Source: Oceanitalea stevensii (GTDB lineage: Bacteria; Actinomycetota; Actinomycetes; Actinomycetales; Actinomycetaceae). From it: DNA of 64,000 nt. The notes beneath the pieces were generated by a model, which was not told the DNA's origin, did not search any database, and was given only the letters and a program-made list of their open reading frames with translations. Shown here in pieces: positions 47,301 through 55,447 of this stretch (its first letter is position 1; the number at the start of each line of letters is the position of its first letter). The DNA lies in contig NZ_JACSPO010000001.1 of assembly GCF_014837105.1 (NCBI RefSeq), forward strand, positions 1,059,662-1,123,661, in the 5' to 3' direction. The translations under genes and the position numbers were made by a program.

Positions 47301-47668
47301 ATCTCCATCGCCGTGTCGAGGTCGAGGTCCTCCCACTCGGTGCCGTAGGGGCGCCGGTAGCGGATCGTCTCGAGGCGGTCGGGGCTGGTGACCAGGCTCT
47401 TGCTCGCCGAGCCCTTGGGGCACAGCCGCCCGCGGGAGATCGGGCTGTCCGGGTCGCCCTCGATCTGGATGACCTTCTCGTCCTTGACGAAGACCCGCTG
47501 CCCGCAGCCGACGGCGCAGTACGGGCAGACGCTGCGGGCGACGCGGTCGGCGGTGGCGGTGCGGGGCGTGATCTGGTCGGTCTTGCGGGACCGCGCGGCC
47601 TTGCCCCGGCCCAGCACGTCGGGGCCGGTCAGCTGTCGCAGCACCGGCCAGCCGAGGAATGCCGCCAT
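44369..47668 (-). CDS. fdhA: Selenocysteine-containing formate dehydrogenase alpha subunit
   Basis: Molybdopterin enzyme oxidising formate to CO2; 1,099 residues if the in-frame UGA at 47110-47108 is read as selenocysteine (U187). The frame is otherwise unbroken across it: ENQARI-U-HSATVPGLG continues into GTSFGRGGATGFQQDLANAD. The [4Fe-4S] ligands are C48, C51, C55 (SVCPYCAVGCGQ) and C83 (GRLCPKGSASK). After U187 comes the conserved His. The cofactor domains run to the C-terminal WLPYHWGSRGLVTGDAAN. No twin-arginine signal is visible, suggesting a cytoplasmic face. The ATG at 47666-47668 has an AAGGGGGG site. Automated gene finders would split it into two genes of about 187 and up to 900 codons. 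Confidence 0.93.
47078..47110 (-). promoter_or_regulatory. UGA selenocysteine codon and SECIS hairpin
   Basis: Counting the UGA as bases 1-3, a perfect 7-bp stem (GGTCCCC with GGGGACC, 47096-47078) carries loop GGTCT at bases 22-26. The E. coli fdhF SECIS has the same GGUCU loop at the same bases, and U17 is present too. SelB reads this element to insert selenocysteine. The hairpin lies inside the coding sequence. Confidence 0.9.
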
Positions 47669-47734
47669 CTTCGCCCCCCTTCGCGTGGTCCCGGTCACCG
47701 TAGCGCGCGCCTCCGACAGGCGCACGGGAACGGC

Positions 47735-48730
47735 TCAGCGCACCCGCACCGTCCACTCCTCGGCGGGGACGAGCTCCCCGATGACCGGGTGGCCGGGCAG
47801 CTCCCCGACGACGAGCAGCCCCCCGGAGGTCTGGGCGTCGGCGAGGAGGACGAGCTCGTCGTCGTCGACGTCCGCGCGCAGGTGGGGACGGACCCACTCG
47901 AGGTTCCGGCGGCTGCCGCCGGGGACGTAGCCGGCGGCGAAGGACTCCCGGGCACCGGCGACGTAGGGGACCGCGGCGGAGTCGACGACGGCGCTGACGC
48001 CGCTGGCCCGCGCGAGCTTGTACAGGTGCCCGAGCAGGCCGAAGCCGGTGACGTCGGTGGCGGCCTGGACGCCGGCCGCGAGCGCCGCCAGGGAGGCGTC
48101 CCGGTTGAGGGTGGTCATGACGGCGATCGCCTCCTCGAAGCGCTCGCCGGTCGCCTTGTGCCGGTTGTTGAGGACGCCCAGGCCGAGGGGCTTGGTGAGC
48201 GTGAGGGGCAGCCAGGCGCGGCCGGCGTCGTTGCGCAGGAGGCGGTCGGCGTCGGCGATGCCGGTGACCGCCTGCCCGTACTTGGGCTCGGGGTCGTCGA
48301 CGCTGTGCCCGCCGCCGAGCACCGTGCCGGCCGCCTCGCACACCGCCGCGCCGCCGCGCAGCACCTCCGCGGCGACGTCGAAGGGGATGCGGTCCCGGGG
48401 CCACGCGAGGAGATTGACCGCGACGATCGGGGTGCCGCCCATCGCGTAGACGTCGGACAGCGCGTTGGTCGCGGCGATGCGGCCGAAGTCGTAGGGGTCG
48501 TCGACGACGGGGGTGAAGAAGTCGGCCGTGGCGATGACCGCGCGGGTGCCGTCGATGCGCACGGCAGCGGCGTCGTCGCCGTTCTCGATGCCGACGATGA
48601 GGTCGGGGTGCGTGCTCGTGGGCAGGCCCCCGAGGACCCGTTCCAGCTCCCCCGGCGGGACCTTGCAGGCGCAGCCTCCCCCGGAGGCGTGCTGCGTGAG
48701 GCGGAGCTCGGGGTACGTGGCAGTCGTCAC
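47735..48730 (-). CDS. selD: Selenide, water dikinase (selenophosphate synthase)
   Basis: Makes selenophosphate, the selenium donor for Sec-tRNA. The 331-residue product has the active-site motif GGGCACKVPP (C20, C22, K23), corresponding to C17 and K20 of E. coli, so it is the cysteine form. Further motifs are GDDAAAVRIDG, TADFFTPVVDDPYDFGRIAA, GGHSVDDPEPKYG and DAQTSGGLL. The GTG at 48728-48730 follows -10 TAGGGT by seven bases (leaderless), preferred over an ATG seven codons upstream. It precedes fdhA by 66 bp. Confidence 0.94.
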   Translation of the reverse strand: MTTATYPELRLTQHASGGGCACKVPPGELERVLGGLPTSTHPDLIVGIENGDDAAAVRIDGTRAVIATADFFTPVVDDPYDFGRIAATNALSDVYAMGGTPIVAVNLLAWPRDRIPFDVAAEVLRGGAAVCEAAGTVLGGGHSVDDPEPKYGQAVTGIADADRLLRNDAGRAWLPLTLTKPLGLGVLNNRHKATGERFEEAIAVMTTLNRDASLAALAAGVQAATDVTGFGLLGHLYKLARASGVSAVVDSAAVPYVAGARESFAAGYVPGGSRRNLEWVRPHLRADVDDDELVLLADAQTSGGLLVVGELPGHPVIGELVPAEEWTVRVR

Positions 48731-48787
48731 GCTGGCCACCCTAGGCCGCATCCCGGGCGATCACCTGCGCTCCCGCCCCGGCCTGGC

Positions 48788-48800
48788 TAGGCTGCTCCGC
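48788..48800 (+). promoter_or_regulatory. -10 element of the tRNA-Sec gene
   Basis: TAGGCT at 48788-48793 is seven bases before the first base of the tRNA at 48801. The transcript would start at or within a base of the mature 5' end. No convincing -35 is seen. Confidence 0.5.
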
Positions 48801-48895
48801 GGAGGCGTACCTCGTCTGGTGACGGGCGCGGTCTTCAAAGCCGTTGTGGTCGAGGACCTCGGCCAGGCGGGTTCGATTCCCGTCCGCCTCCGCCA
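48801..48895 (+). tRNA. selC: tRNA-Sec (TCA)
   Basis: A 95-nt tRNA with the selenocysteine-type shape: long acceptor (GGAGGCG with CGCCTCC, an eighth pair T-C mismatched), 6-bp D stem CTCGTC/GACGGG, anticodon loop CTTCAAA giving TCA, long variable arm (GGTCGAG... CTCGGCC) and T loop GTTCGATTC. G73 and CCA are encoded, unlike in the other tRNAs of this window. It reads UGA as selenocysteine. selA starts 20 bp after it. Confidence 0.96.
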
Positions 48896-48915
48896 CCGAC
48901 CCAGGGAGCTCCGTG

Positions 48916-50220
48916 GTGCCCGATCCCCGGCGCGCGACGCCGCGCACCGACGCCGTCCTGGCCGACCCCGCACTCGTCGCCGCCGCCGACCGGCTGGGCC
49001 CCACGCTGGTCAAGGAGGCGGTGCGCCGCGCGATCGAGGAGTGCCGGCAGGGACGGGCCGAGCCGGGTGACGTCGTCGCCCTCGCCGTCGACCTGCTGCC
49101 GACGGCGGCGACGACGGTCCGTCCGGTCGTCAACGCGACCGGGGTGCTCGTCCACACGAACCTCGGCCGGGCTCCGCTGTCCGCGGCGGCCGTCGAGGCG
49201 CTGACGGTGGCGGCGGGCACGACCGACGTCGAGCTCGACCTCGCGACCGGACGGCGCGGCCGCCGGGGGCGCGGCACGCTGGAGGCCCTCGCGCGGGCGG
49301 TCCCCGACGCCGGAGCGGTGCACGTCGTCAACAACGGGGCGGCGGCGCTCGCCCTCGTCACGCTCGCCCTCGCGGCGGGTCGGGAGGTCGTCGTCGCGCG
49401 CGGGGAGCTCGTCGAGATCGGGGACGGCTTCCGGATCCCCGAGCTCCTCGAGTCGGTCGGCGCGCGGCTGCGGGAGGTCGGTACGACGAACCGGGTGCGG
49501 CTGGAGGACTACGCCGCGGCCGTCGACGGCGGGGACGTCGCCTTCGTCCTCAAGGTCCACCCCTCGAACTTCGAGGTCACGGGCTTCACCTCGAGCGTGC
49601 CCGTCGAGCAGCTGGCGACGCTTCCGGTGCCGGTCGTCGCGGACATCGGCTCCGGCCTCCTCACGCCCCACCCGCGGCTGCCGCGGGAGCCCTCGGCCTC
49701 CGCCACGCTGCGGGCCGGGGCCACGCTCGTCACGGCCTCGGGCGACAAGCTGCTCGGCGGCCCCCAGTGCGGGCTGCTGCTCGGCGAGGCGGACGTCGTC
49801 GAGGGGCTGCGGCGCCACCCCTTCGCCCGCGCGCTGCGGGTCGACAAGCTCACCCTCGCCGCGCTCGAGGCCACCCTCGCCGGCCCCGTCCCGCCCGTGC
49901 CGGCCGGGCTGGGCACGGACCCCGCGACCCTCCTCGACCGAGCCCGACGGATCGCGGCGGCGCTGGGACCGGACGTCGCGGCGGAGGCGGTGCCGAGCGT
50001 CGCGGCCGTCGGTGGGGGCGGGGCGCCCGGTGTCGAGCTGGCCAGCGCGGCCGTCGCCGTCGACGCCGCGTGGGCGCACGCGCTGCGCACCGGCGCCGTC
50101 CCCGTCCTCGGACGCGCGCACCGGGGCCGCCTGCTCCTCGACCTCCTCGCGGTCCCGCCCGAGCAGGACGACGACCTCGTCGCCGCGGTCCGCGCCGTCG
50201 CCGCCGCGGGTGCCGGGTGA
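48916..50220 (+). CDS. selA: L-seryl-tRNA(Sec) selenium transferase
   Basis: PLP enzyme that converts Ser-tRNA(Sec) to Sec-tRNA(Sec) with selenophosphate. The 434-residue product has the N-terminal tRNA-binding part, PVVNATGVLVHTNLGRAPLS, VHVVNNGAAALALVTLAL, and the PLP lysine K278 in TASGDKLLGGPQCGLLLG. Two adjacent GTG codons (48913, 48916) follow AGGGAG; 48916 gives the better spacing. The stop overlaps the selB start by one base (TGATG). Confidence 0.95.
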   Translation: MPDPRRATPRTDAVLADPALVAAADRLGPTLVKEAVRRAIEECRQGRAEPGDVVALAVDLLPTAATTVRPVVNATGVLVHTNLGRAPLSAAAVEALTVAAGTTDVELDLATGRRGRRGRGTLEALARAVPDAGAVHVVNNGAAALALVTLALAAGREVVVARGELVEIGDGFRIPELLESVGARLREVGTTNRVRLEDYAAAVDGGDVAFVLKVHPSNFEVTGFTSSVPVEQLATLPVPVVADIGSGLLTPHPRLPREPSASATLRAGATLVTASGDKLLGGPQCGLLLGEADVVEGLRRHPFARALRVDKLTLAALEATLAGPVPPVPAGLGTDPATLLDRARRIAAALGPDVAAEAVPSVAAVGGGGAPGVELASAAVAVDAAWAHALRTGAVPVLGRAHRGRLLLDLLAVPPEQDDDLVAAVRAVAAAGAG

Positions 50221-51974
50221 TGCACGTCGTCGCGACGGCGGGGCACGTCGACCACGGCAAGTCGGCCCTCGTCACGGCGCTCACCGGTGCGCAGCCGGAC
50301 CGGCTGGAGGAGGAGCAGCGGCGCGGCCTGTCCATCGAGCTCGGCTACGCGTGGACCACCCTGCCGGGCGCCGGGGAGGTCGCCTTCGTCGACGTCCCGG
50401 GCCACGAGCGCTTCATCAGCACGACGCTGGCGGGCCTGGGGCCCGTGCCCGCCGTGCTCCTCGTCGTCGCCGCGGACGACCCGTGGATGCCCCAGGCCGC
50501 CGAGCACCTCGCCGCCCTCGATGCGCTCGGCGTGACGCACGGCGTCCTCGCCGTCACGCGCGCCGACCTCGCCGACCCGGCCCCCGCCCGCGAGCGTGCC
50601 CTGGCCGAGCTCGCGACGACGTCGCTGCGCGGCGCCCCCGCCGTCACGGTCTCCGCCCGCACCGGCGAGGGCCTCCACGAGCTGCGCGAGGCCCTCACCG
50701 CGATGCTCGCCGGCCTGCCCCGCCCGGCGGCGCACGAGCCGGTGCGGCTGTGGGTGGACCGCAGCTTCTCCATGCCGGGCGCCGGGACCGTCGTCACCGG
50801 CACGCTGCCCGCCGGGCGGCTGCGCGCCGGGGACGGTCTCACCTCCTCCCGGGGCGGGCACCGGATCCGCGCGGTGCAGTCCCTGGGACGGCCCGTCGAG
50901 GAGGCCGAGGGGCCCGCGCGCGTCGCCCTCAACGTCTCCGGTCGCGTCGAGCGGGGCGAGCCCCTCGTCACGCCCGGCGCCTGGCACCACACCGAGGTTC
51001 TCGACGTGCGGCTCGGCGAGGTGCGGCTGGGGACCGGTGAGCCGCCCCAGCGCCCGCTGCTCCACCTCGGCTCCACGGTGCTCAGCGTCCACCACCGGCC
51101 GCTCGGCCCCGGTCTCGCCCGGCTCACGGCCGAGCGGACGCTGCCTCTCCGGGTGGGGGACCGGGCCCTGCTGCGCGACCCGGGCACCCGGCGGCTGTGG
51201 GCCGTCACCGTGCTCGACCCCGCTCCCCCGCCGCTGCAGCGCCGCGGCGCCGCGCGGCTGCGCGCCGAGGCGCTGGCGGGCGCGCACGGCGAGGCGGACG
51301 CCGCCGCCGAGGTGACGCGCCGCGGCATCGTCGCGGCCGAGCTGCTCACGAGGATCGGCGTGCCGGTGGACCCGCCGCCGCCGGGGGTGGTGGCCGCCGG
51401 CGGGTGGCTCGTCTCCGCGGAGCGCGCCGCCGCCGCGGCGCGGACGGCGCTCGAGGTGGTCACCGAGCACGCGGCGGCCGCACCGCTCGAGCCGGCGCTC
51501 ACCCTGGCCGCGCTGGCCGAACGGCTCGGGCTGCCGACGGCGGAGCTCGCGGCCGCCGTCGTCGCGGAGCCGCTGCGCGTGGAGGCCGGCCGGGTGCGGC
51601 CGGCGGGCGCCGACGACGTGCCGGCCGACGTCCGCGCGGCCGTGGCAGCCCTCCACGACCGGCTGGACGGCGCCCCCTTCGCGGCGCCGGCGGCCGACGA
51701 GCTGCCCGCCCTCGGTCTCACGCCGAAGGTGCAGGGCGCTGCCGTGCGGGCGGGGCTGCTCCTGTGCCCCGCCCCGGGCGTCGTCCTCCTCGCGGGCGCC
51801 GACGAGCTCGCCGCCGAGCGGCTGGCCGAGCTCCCCCAGCCCTTCACGGTGAGCGACGCGCGCGGCCACCTCGGGACGAGCCGCCGGGTTGTCCTCCCGC
51901 TCCTCGCCCACCTCGACCGCACCGGGCGCACGCGCCGCCTGCCCGACGACCGCCGGCGGCTCACCGGCCGCTGA
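50220..51974 (+). CDS. selB: Selenocysteine-specific elongation factor SelB
   Basis: GTPase that delivers Sec-tRNA(Sec) to UGA by binding the SECIS hairpin. The 584-residue product has G1 TAGHVDHGKSALV, G3 FVDVPGHERFI and a G4 variant VTRAD in place of NKxD. Domains II and III follow (SMPGAGTVVTGTLPAGRLRA). The C-terminal winged-helix repeats end with FTVSDARGHLGTSRRVVLPL and HLDRTGRTRRLPDDRR, the mRNA-binding part. Slightly shorter than E. coli SelB (614). Confidence 0.95.
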   Translation: MHVVATAGHVDHGKSALVTALTGAQPDRLEEEQRRGLSIELGYAWTTLPGAGEVAFVDVPGHERFISTTLAGLGPVPAVLLVVAADDPWMPQAAEHLAALDALGVTHGVLAVTRADLADPAPARERALAELATTSLRGAPAVTVSARTGEGLHELREALTAMLAGLPRPAAHEPVRLWVDRSFSMPGAGTVVTGTLPAGRLRAGDGLTSSRGGHRIRAVQSLGRPVEEAEGPARVALNVSGRVERGEPLVTPGAWHHTEVLDVRLGEVRLGTGEPPQRPLLHLGSTVLSVHHRPLGPGLARLTAERTLPLRVGDRALLRDPGTRRLWAVTVLDPAPPPLQRRGAARLRAEALAGAHGEADAAAEVTRRGIVAAELLTRIGVPVDPPPPGVVAAGGWLVSAERAAAAARTALEVVTEHAAAAPLEPALTLAALAERLGLPTAELAAAVVAEPLRVEAGRVRPAGADDVPADVRAAVAALHDRLDGAPFAAPAADELPALGLTPKVQGAAVRAGLLLCPAPGVVLLAGADELAAERLAELPQPFTVSDARGHLGTSRRVVLPLLAHLDRTGRTRRLPDDRRRLTGR

Positions 51975-52066
51975 GCCGGACGCGGCGGCGGCCCTCCGGT
52001 CGCCGGTGGCGCGAGCCTGTCGCATGCTCGTACTCGCCCCCCGACCTGCCCCGGACGAAGGACGCC

Positions 52067-52564
52067 ATGGCCCACCGAGACGACCGCTCCGACTCCGACG
52101 AGGGGCTGGTGTCCTCCAGCCCGCCACCGGAGTACGTCACGGTGCGCCGGTGGAACCTGTCGACGGCGCAGGAGATCAAGCGGGTCCGCCACGAGCTGCG
52201 CGAGGTCATCGGCGGTGACGGGCCACCATCCCACGGTGCCCTGGCGGACGTGCCGGAGCGGATGATCCTCGTCGCCTCCGAGCTCGCCGCCAATGCCGTC
52301 GAGCACGGCCGCCCGCCGACGATCGTCACGCTGGGCTCGGACGGCGCCCGGTACCTGCTCGAGGTCGCCGACCACGACCCGAGCTCCACGCCGGTGCTCG
52401 CCGGCCGCCGCGAACCGGGGGCCGGGGGCTTCGGGCTGCAGATCGCCCGGCGGCTCGGCCAGGAGGTCGGCTGGTACACGACGGGCACGACCAAGCACAT
52501 CTGGGTGACCTTCTCGCCCCAGGCGCCCCCGTCGGCCCCGTCGGCCCCGTCGGTCGGGGCCTAG
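52067..52564 (+). CDS. ATP-binding protein, anti-sigma/RsbW-like HATPase
   Basis: A 165-residue single-domain GHKL ATPase of the RsbW/SpoIIAB type, often an anti-sigma kinase or regulator in actinobacteria. It has the N box ILVASELAANAVEHGRPP, G1 VADHDPSSTP and G2 EPGAGGFGLQIARRL. A short disordered N-terminus precedes it and a Pro/Ser tail follows. The ATG at 52067 has an AAGGA site. No partner sigma factor is near, and the link to the sel genes is probably only positional. Its TAG stop interlocks with the menD stop in CTAG. Confidence 0.85.
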   Translation: MAHRDDRSDSDEGLVSSSPPPEYVTVRRWNLSTAQEIKRVRHELREVIGGDGPPSHGALADVPERMILVASELAANAVEHGRPPTIVTLGSDGARYLLEVADHDPSSTPVLAGRREPGAGGFGLQIARRLGQEVGWYTTGTTKHIWVTFSPQAPPSAPSAPSVGA

Positions 52565-54231
52565 CCGAGCTCCTGCCGGACGGCGCGGCCCACGCGGTCC
52601 GCGAGGCGCGCCCGCTGGTCCCGCAGCTCCGTGCGGTCGAGCGTCACCTCGACGACGGACCGGCCAACGACCGGCTCGGCCAAGACGTCCGCGAGCTGCT
52701 CCCTGCTCGCCACCGCCGTGTGGCGCACGCCGTAGCCGGCGCAGAGCGCGGCGACGTCCACCTCCTGCGGCGTGCCGAAGACCCGCTCGAAGGTGACCGC
52801 ACGCTCGGGGGCGCCGTGCTCGAGGGTCGCGAAGATCGCACCGCCCCGGTCGTTGAGGAGGACCACCTGGAGGTCGACCTCCTCCTCGAGGGAGCCGCGC
52901 AGGAGCGCTCCGGCGTCGTGGAGGAAGGTGAGGTCGCCGAGGACCGCCCGGACCGGGGCGGCCGTCGCGAGCGCGAGACCCGTCGCGGTGGCGATCGTGC
53001 CGTCGATGCCGGCCAGCCCGCGGTTGGCGACCACCCGCAGGCCCTCCGGGAGCGCGGGGACCGCGAGGTCCCAGTCCCGGACCGTCATCGACGAACCGAG
53101 GACGAGGGTCTCGCGGCGGCCCGGCGCGTGCGCGGAGGCGGCGGCGGCCACGGTGCGGGCCACGCCGAGACCGTCCAGCTCCTCGTGGGCGGCGAGGACC
53201 TCCTCCGCGGCGGCCCCGGCGCGCTGCCACCGCGCCAGCCAGGCGCCGTCGTCGTCCCCCGGGAGGACGCGCACGCCACCCGCGACCCGCGCGGCGGTGC
53301 CGGCGACGTCGGGCCACACCGCGCCGGTGGGGGCGACGACGACGACGTCGACGCCCGGGCGGGCGAGCAGCGCGCTGACGGGCCGCGAGAGCGTGGGGTG
53401 CCCGAGGACGAGGACCCGCTCGACCTCCCCGCCCAGCTCGGCGAGGAGGAGCCGGTAGGCGGCGACCACGTGGGTGCCGGTCCGCGCGCCGGAGGTCGGC
53501 TCGGCGAGCAGCGGCCAGCCCCCGGCCTCGGCGAGACGCGCGGCCTGCGGGCCGGCGCCGTCACCGGCGACGACGACCGTGCGCCCGCCCGCGGGCACGT
53601 CGACCGCGCCACCGGCCCCACGGAACGCGACGACGTCCCGCCGCGCGGGCGGGTCCCCGGGCTGCCAGGCCGCGCCCGGGACGAGCGGGTCACGGAAGGC
53701 GACGTTGAGGTGGACGGGGCCCGGGTCGCCGGAGCGGGCGCCGGTCGCGGCGGCGAGCGCACGGACGACCACCTGGCGGGTGGCGGCCGGCGGCGTGTCG
53801 GCGGGCAGGTCCGCCTCCCAGCGCGGCGCGGCGGCGAAGATGCCGACCTGCTCTGTGGTCTGGCTGGCGCCGGTGCGGCGCAGCTCGTGGGGGCGGTCGG
53901 CACTGAGGACGACGAGGGGGACGCCGCTGTGCGCGGCCTCGAGGACGGCCGGGTGGAGGTTGGCGACGGCCGTGCCGGAGGTCGTGACGACGGCGGCGGG
54001 CACGCCGTCGGCGCGGGCCAGGCCGAGGGCGACGAACCCGGCCACCCGCTCGTCGACGCGCACGTGCAGGCGCAGCCACCCGGCGTCGTGCGCGGCGAGG
54101 AGCGCGTAGGCGAGCGGGGCGCTGCGCGAGCCCGGGGACAGGACCACGTGCCGCACCCCGCCGCGGACGAGCTCGGTGACGAGCTCGCGGGCGAGGAGCG
54201 CCGCGGGCGCCTCGGGCGCCTCGGCGCTCAC
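52561..54231 (-). CDS. menD: 2-succinyl-5-enolpyruvyl-6-hydroxy-3-cyclohexene-1-carboxylate synthase
   Basis: Thiamine-diphosphate enzyme joining isochorismate and 2-oxoglutarate in menaquinone synthesis. The 556-residue product has VVLSPGSRSAPLAYALL, HVRVDERVAGFVALGLARA, TTSGTAVANLHPAVLEAAHS and SADRPHELRRTGASQT. The ThDP/Mg site is GDLTFLHDAGALL with the later ND in LLNDRGGAIF. GTG start overlapping the menC stop (GTGA). Confidence 0.96.
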   Translation of the reverse strand: MSAEAPEAPAALLARELVTELVRGGVRHVVLSPGSRSAPLAYALLAAHDAGWLRLHVRVDERVAGFVALGLARADGVPAAVVTTSGTAVANLHPAVLEAAHSGVPLVVLSADRPHELRRTGASQTTEQVGIFAAAPRWEADLPADTPPAATRQVVVRALAAATGARSGDPGPVHLNVAFRDPLVPGAAWQPGDPPARRDVVAFRGAGGAVDVPAGGRTVVVAGDGAGPQAARLAEAGGWPLLAEPTSGARTGTHVVAAYRLLLAELGGEVERVLVLGHPTLSRPVSALLARPGVDVVVVAPTGAVWPDVAGTAARVAGGVRVLPGDDDGAWLARWQRAGAAAEEVLAAHEELDGLGVARTVAAAASAHAPGRRETLVLGSSMTVRDWDLAVPALPEGLRVVANRGLAGIDGTIATATGLALATAAPVRAVLGDLTFLHDAGALLRGSLEEEVDLQVVLLNDRGGAIFATLEHGAPERAVTFERVFGTPQEVDVAALCAGYGVRHTAVASREQLADVLAEPVVGRSVVEVTLDRTELRDQRARLADRVGRAVRQELG

Positions 54232-55217
54232 CGGCTCGCCCCCGCCAGGGCGGCGACGTCGGCGAGGCGGGCGCCCCAGCGGCGGCTCACGTCCGGCGGC
54301 GCGGCGGCGGCGGCGAGACTCTCCGCGGTCGGGACGGCGGTCGTCACGGGCAGGTAGCCGCCGTGCGGGACGAGCGGCTCGGGGACGGTGTCGCGCTGGA
54401 GCAGCCGGACGGTGCCGAGCCCGCAGGCGTGGTGCAGCTCGGGCAGGGCGGCCGCGAGCGCGACGCCGGCGGCGATGCCCACCGAGGACTCGAGGGCTGA
54501 GGACACAACGACCGGCAGCCCGACCTCCTCGGCCAGCCGCAGGCAGGCGCGCACGCCGCCGAGCGGCTGCACCTTGAGGACGACGACGTCGGCAGCCTCG
54601 GCCCGGCGCACGGCGAGGGGGTCCTCGGCGCGCCGGATCGACTCGTCGGCGGCGATCGGGACGTCGGTGCGGCGGCGCAGGGCGGCGAGGTCCTCGACGG
54701 CGGCGCAGGGCTGCTCGGCGTACTCCAGGCCGCCGGCCGCCCGGTCGAGGAGCGCCAGCCGCTCGAGGGCGGTGTCGAGGTCCCAGGCGGCGTTGGCGTC
54801 GATGCGGATGAGCCCGCCCGGGCCGAGGGCGTCGCGGACGGCCTCGAGGCGGGCCTGCTCCTGCGCCACGTCCTGGCCGGGCTCGGCGACCTTGACCTTG
54901 GCCGTGCGGCAGCCGTCGCTCGCCGCGACGATGGCGGCGGCCTCCTCGGGTCCGACGGCGGGGACGGTGACGTTGACGGGCACCCGGTCACGGACGGCGG
55001 CCGGCCAGCCGAGCTCGGCGGCCTCGAGAGCGGCTGCCAGCCACGGGCGGGACTCGGCGTCGTCGTAGTCCCAGAACGGGGAGAACTCCCCCCAGCCGGC
55101 CTCCCCGCGCAGCAGCACGCCGTCACGGGTGGTGAGGCCGCGGAAACGGGTGGTCATCGGGCTGGACCAGACGGCGACGGGCGGCGGGACGGCGGGGCGC
55201 CCGAGCGAGGAGGTCAC
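54228..55217 (-). CDS. menC: o-Succinylbenzoate synthase
   Basis: Enolase-superfamily dehydratase forming o-succinylbenzoate. The 329-residue product has the catalytic KVKV lysines in CRTAKVKVAEPG, metal ligands in IRIDANAAWD, YAEQPCA and PIAADESIRR, and the second catalytic lysine in VVLKVQPLGGV. The GTG at 55215-55217 is six bases after -10 TATCCT (leaderless). It forms an operon with menD. Confidence 0.93.
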   Translation of the reverse strand: MTSSLGRPAVPPPVAVWSSPMTTRFRGLTTRDGVLLRGEAGWGEFSPFWDYDDAESRPWLAAALEAAELGWPAAVRDRVPVNVTVPAVGPEEAAAIVAASDGCRTAKVKVAEPGQDVAQEQARLEAVRDALGPGGLIRIDANAAWDLDTALERLALLDRAAGGLEYAEQPCAAVEDLAALRRRTDVPIAADESIRRAEDPLAVRRAEAADVVVLKVQPLGGVRACLRLAEEVGLPVVVSSALESSVGIAAGVALAAALPELHHACGLGTVRLLQRDTVPEPLVPHGGYLPVTTAVPTAESLAAAAAPPDVSRRWGARLADVAALAGASR

Positions 55218-55241
55218 CTCCCGAGGATAGGCCGGACGGCG

Positions 55242-55394
55242 CTACCCGAGCAGGGCCAGGGCGGCCTTGAGCGCGCCGAGCGTCCAGGAGGCGACGTAGA
55301 CCGCCGCCGCGGCGAGGCAGCACCGGACGACGACGCGCCTCACGACGCCCTCCGCGGGCTCCGGCGCGAGAACGGGCAGCTGCTGGTCGCCCAT
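55242..55394 (-). CDS. Small single-helix membrane protein
   Basis: No family recognised. The 50-residue product has a hydrophilic N-terminus (MGDQQLPVLAPEPAEG), basic residues RRVVVR, and one transmembrane helix (about 26-49) ending at the C-terminus. Support for the gene: -10 TACGGT exactly seven bases before the ATG at 55392-55394, matching the leaderless pattern of neighbours, and a tight fit between menC and the tetR gene. Confidence 0.5.
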   Translation of the reverse strand: MGDQQLPVLAPEPAEGVVRRVVVRCCLAAAAVYVASWTLGALKAALALLG

Positions 55395-55447
55395 GGTGGG
55401 CACCGTACCGTCCCGGCCGTCCCGGGGTGAGGCGGTCACGGGGACGG

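Noticed and set aside
44648..48790. A 1,380-codon plus-strand frame opposite fdhA and selD
   Set aside because: Length alone is impressive, but it is the antisense of two certain genes in high-GC DNA and has no domain or start site.
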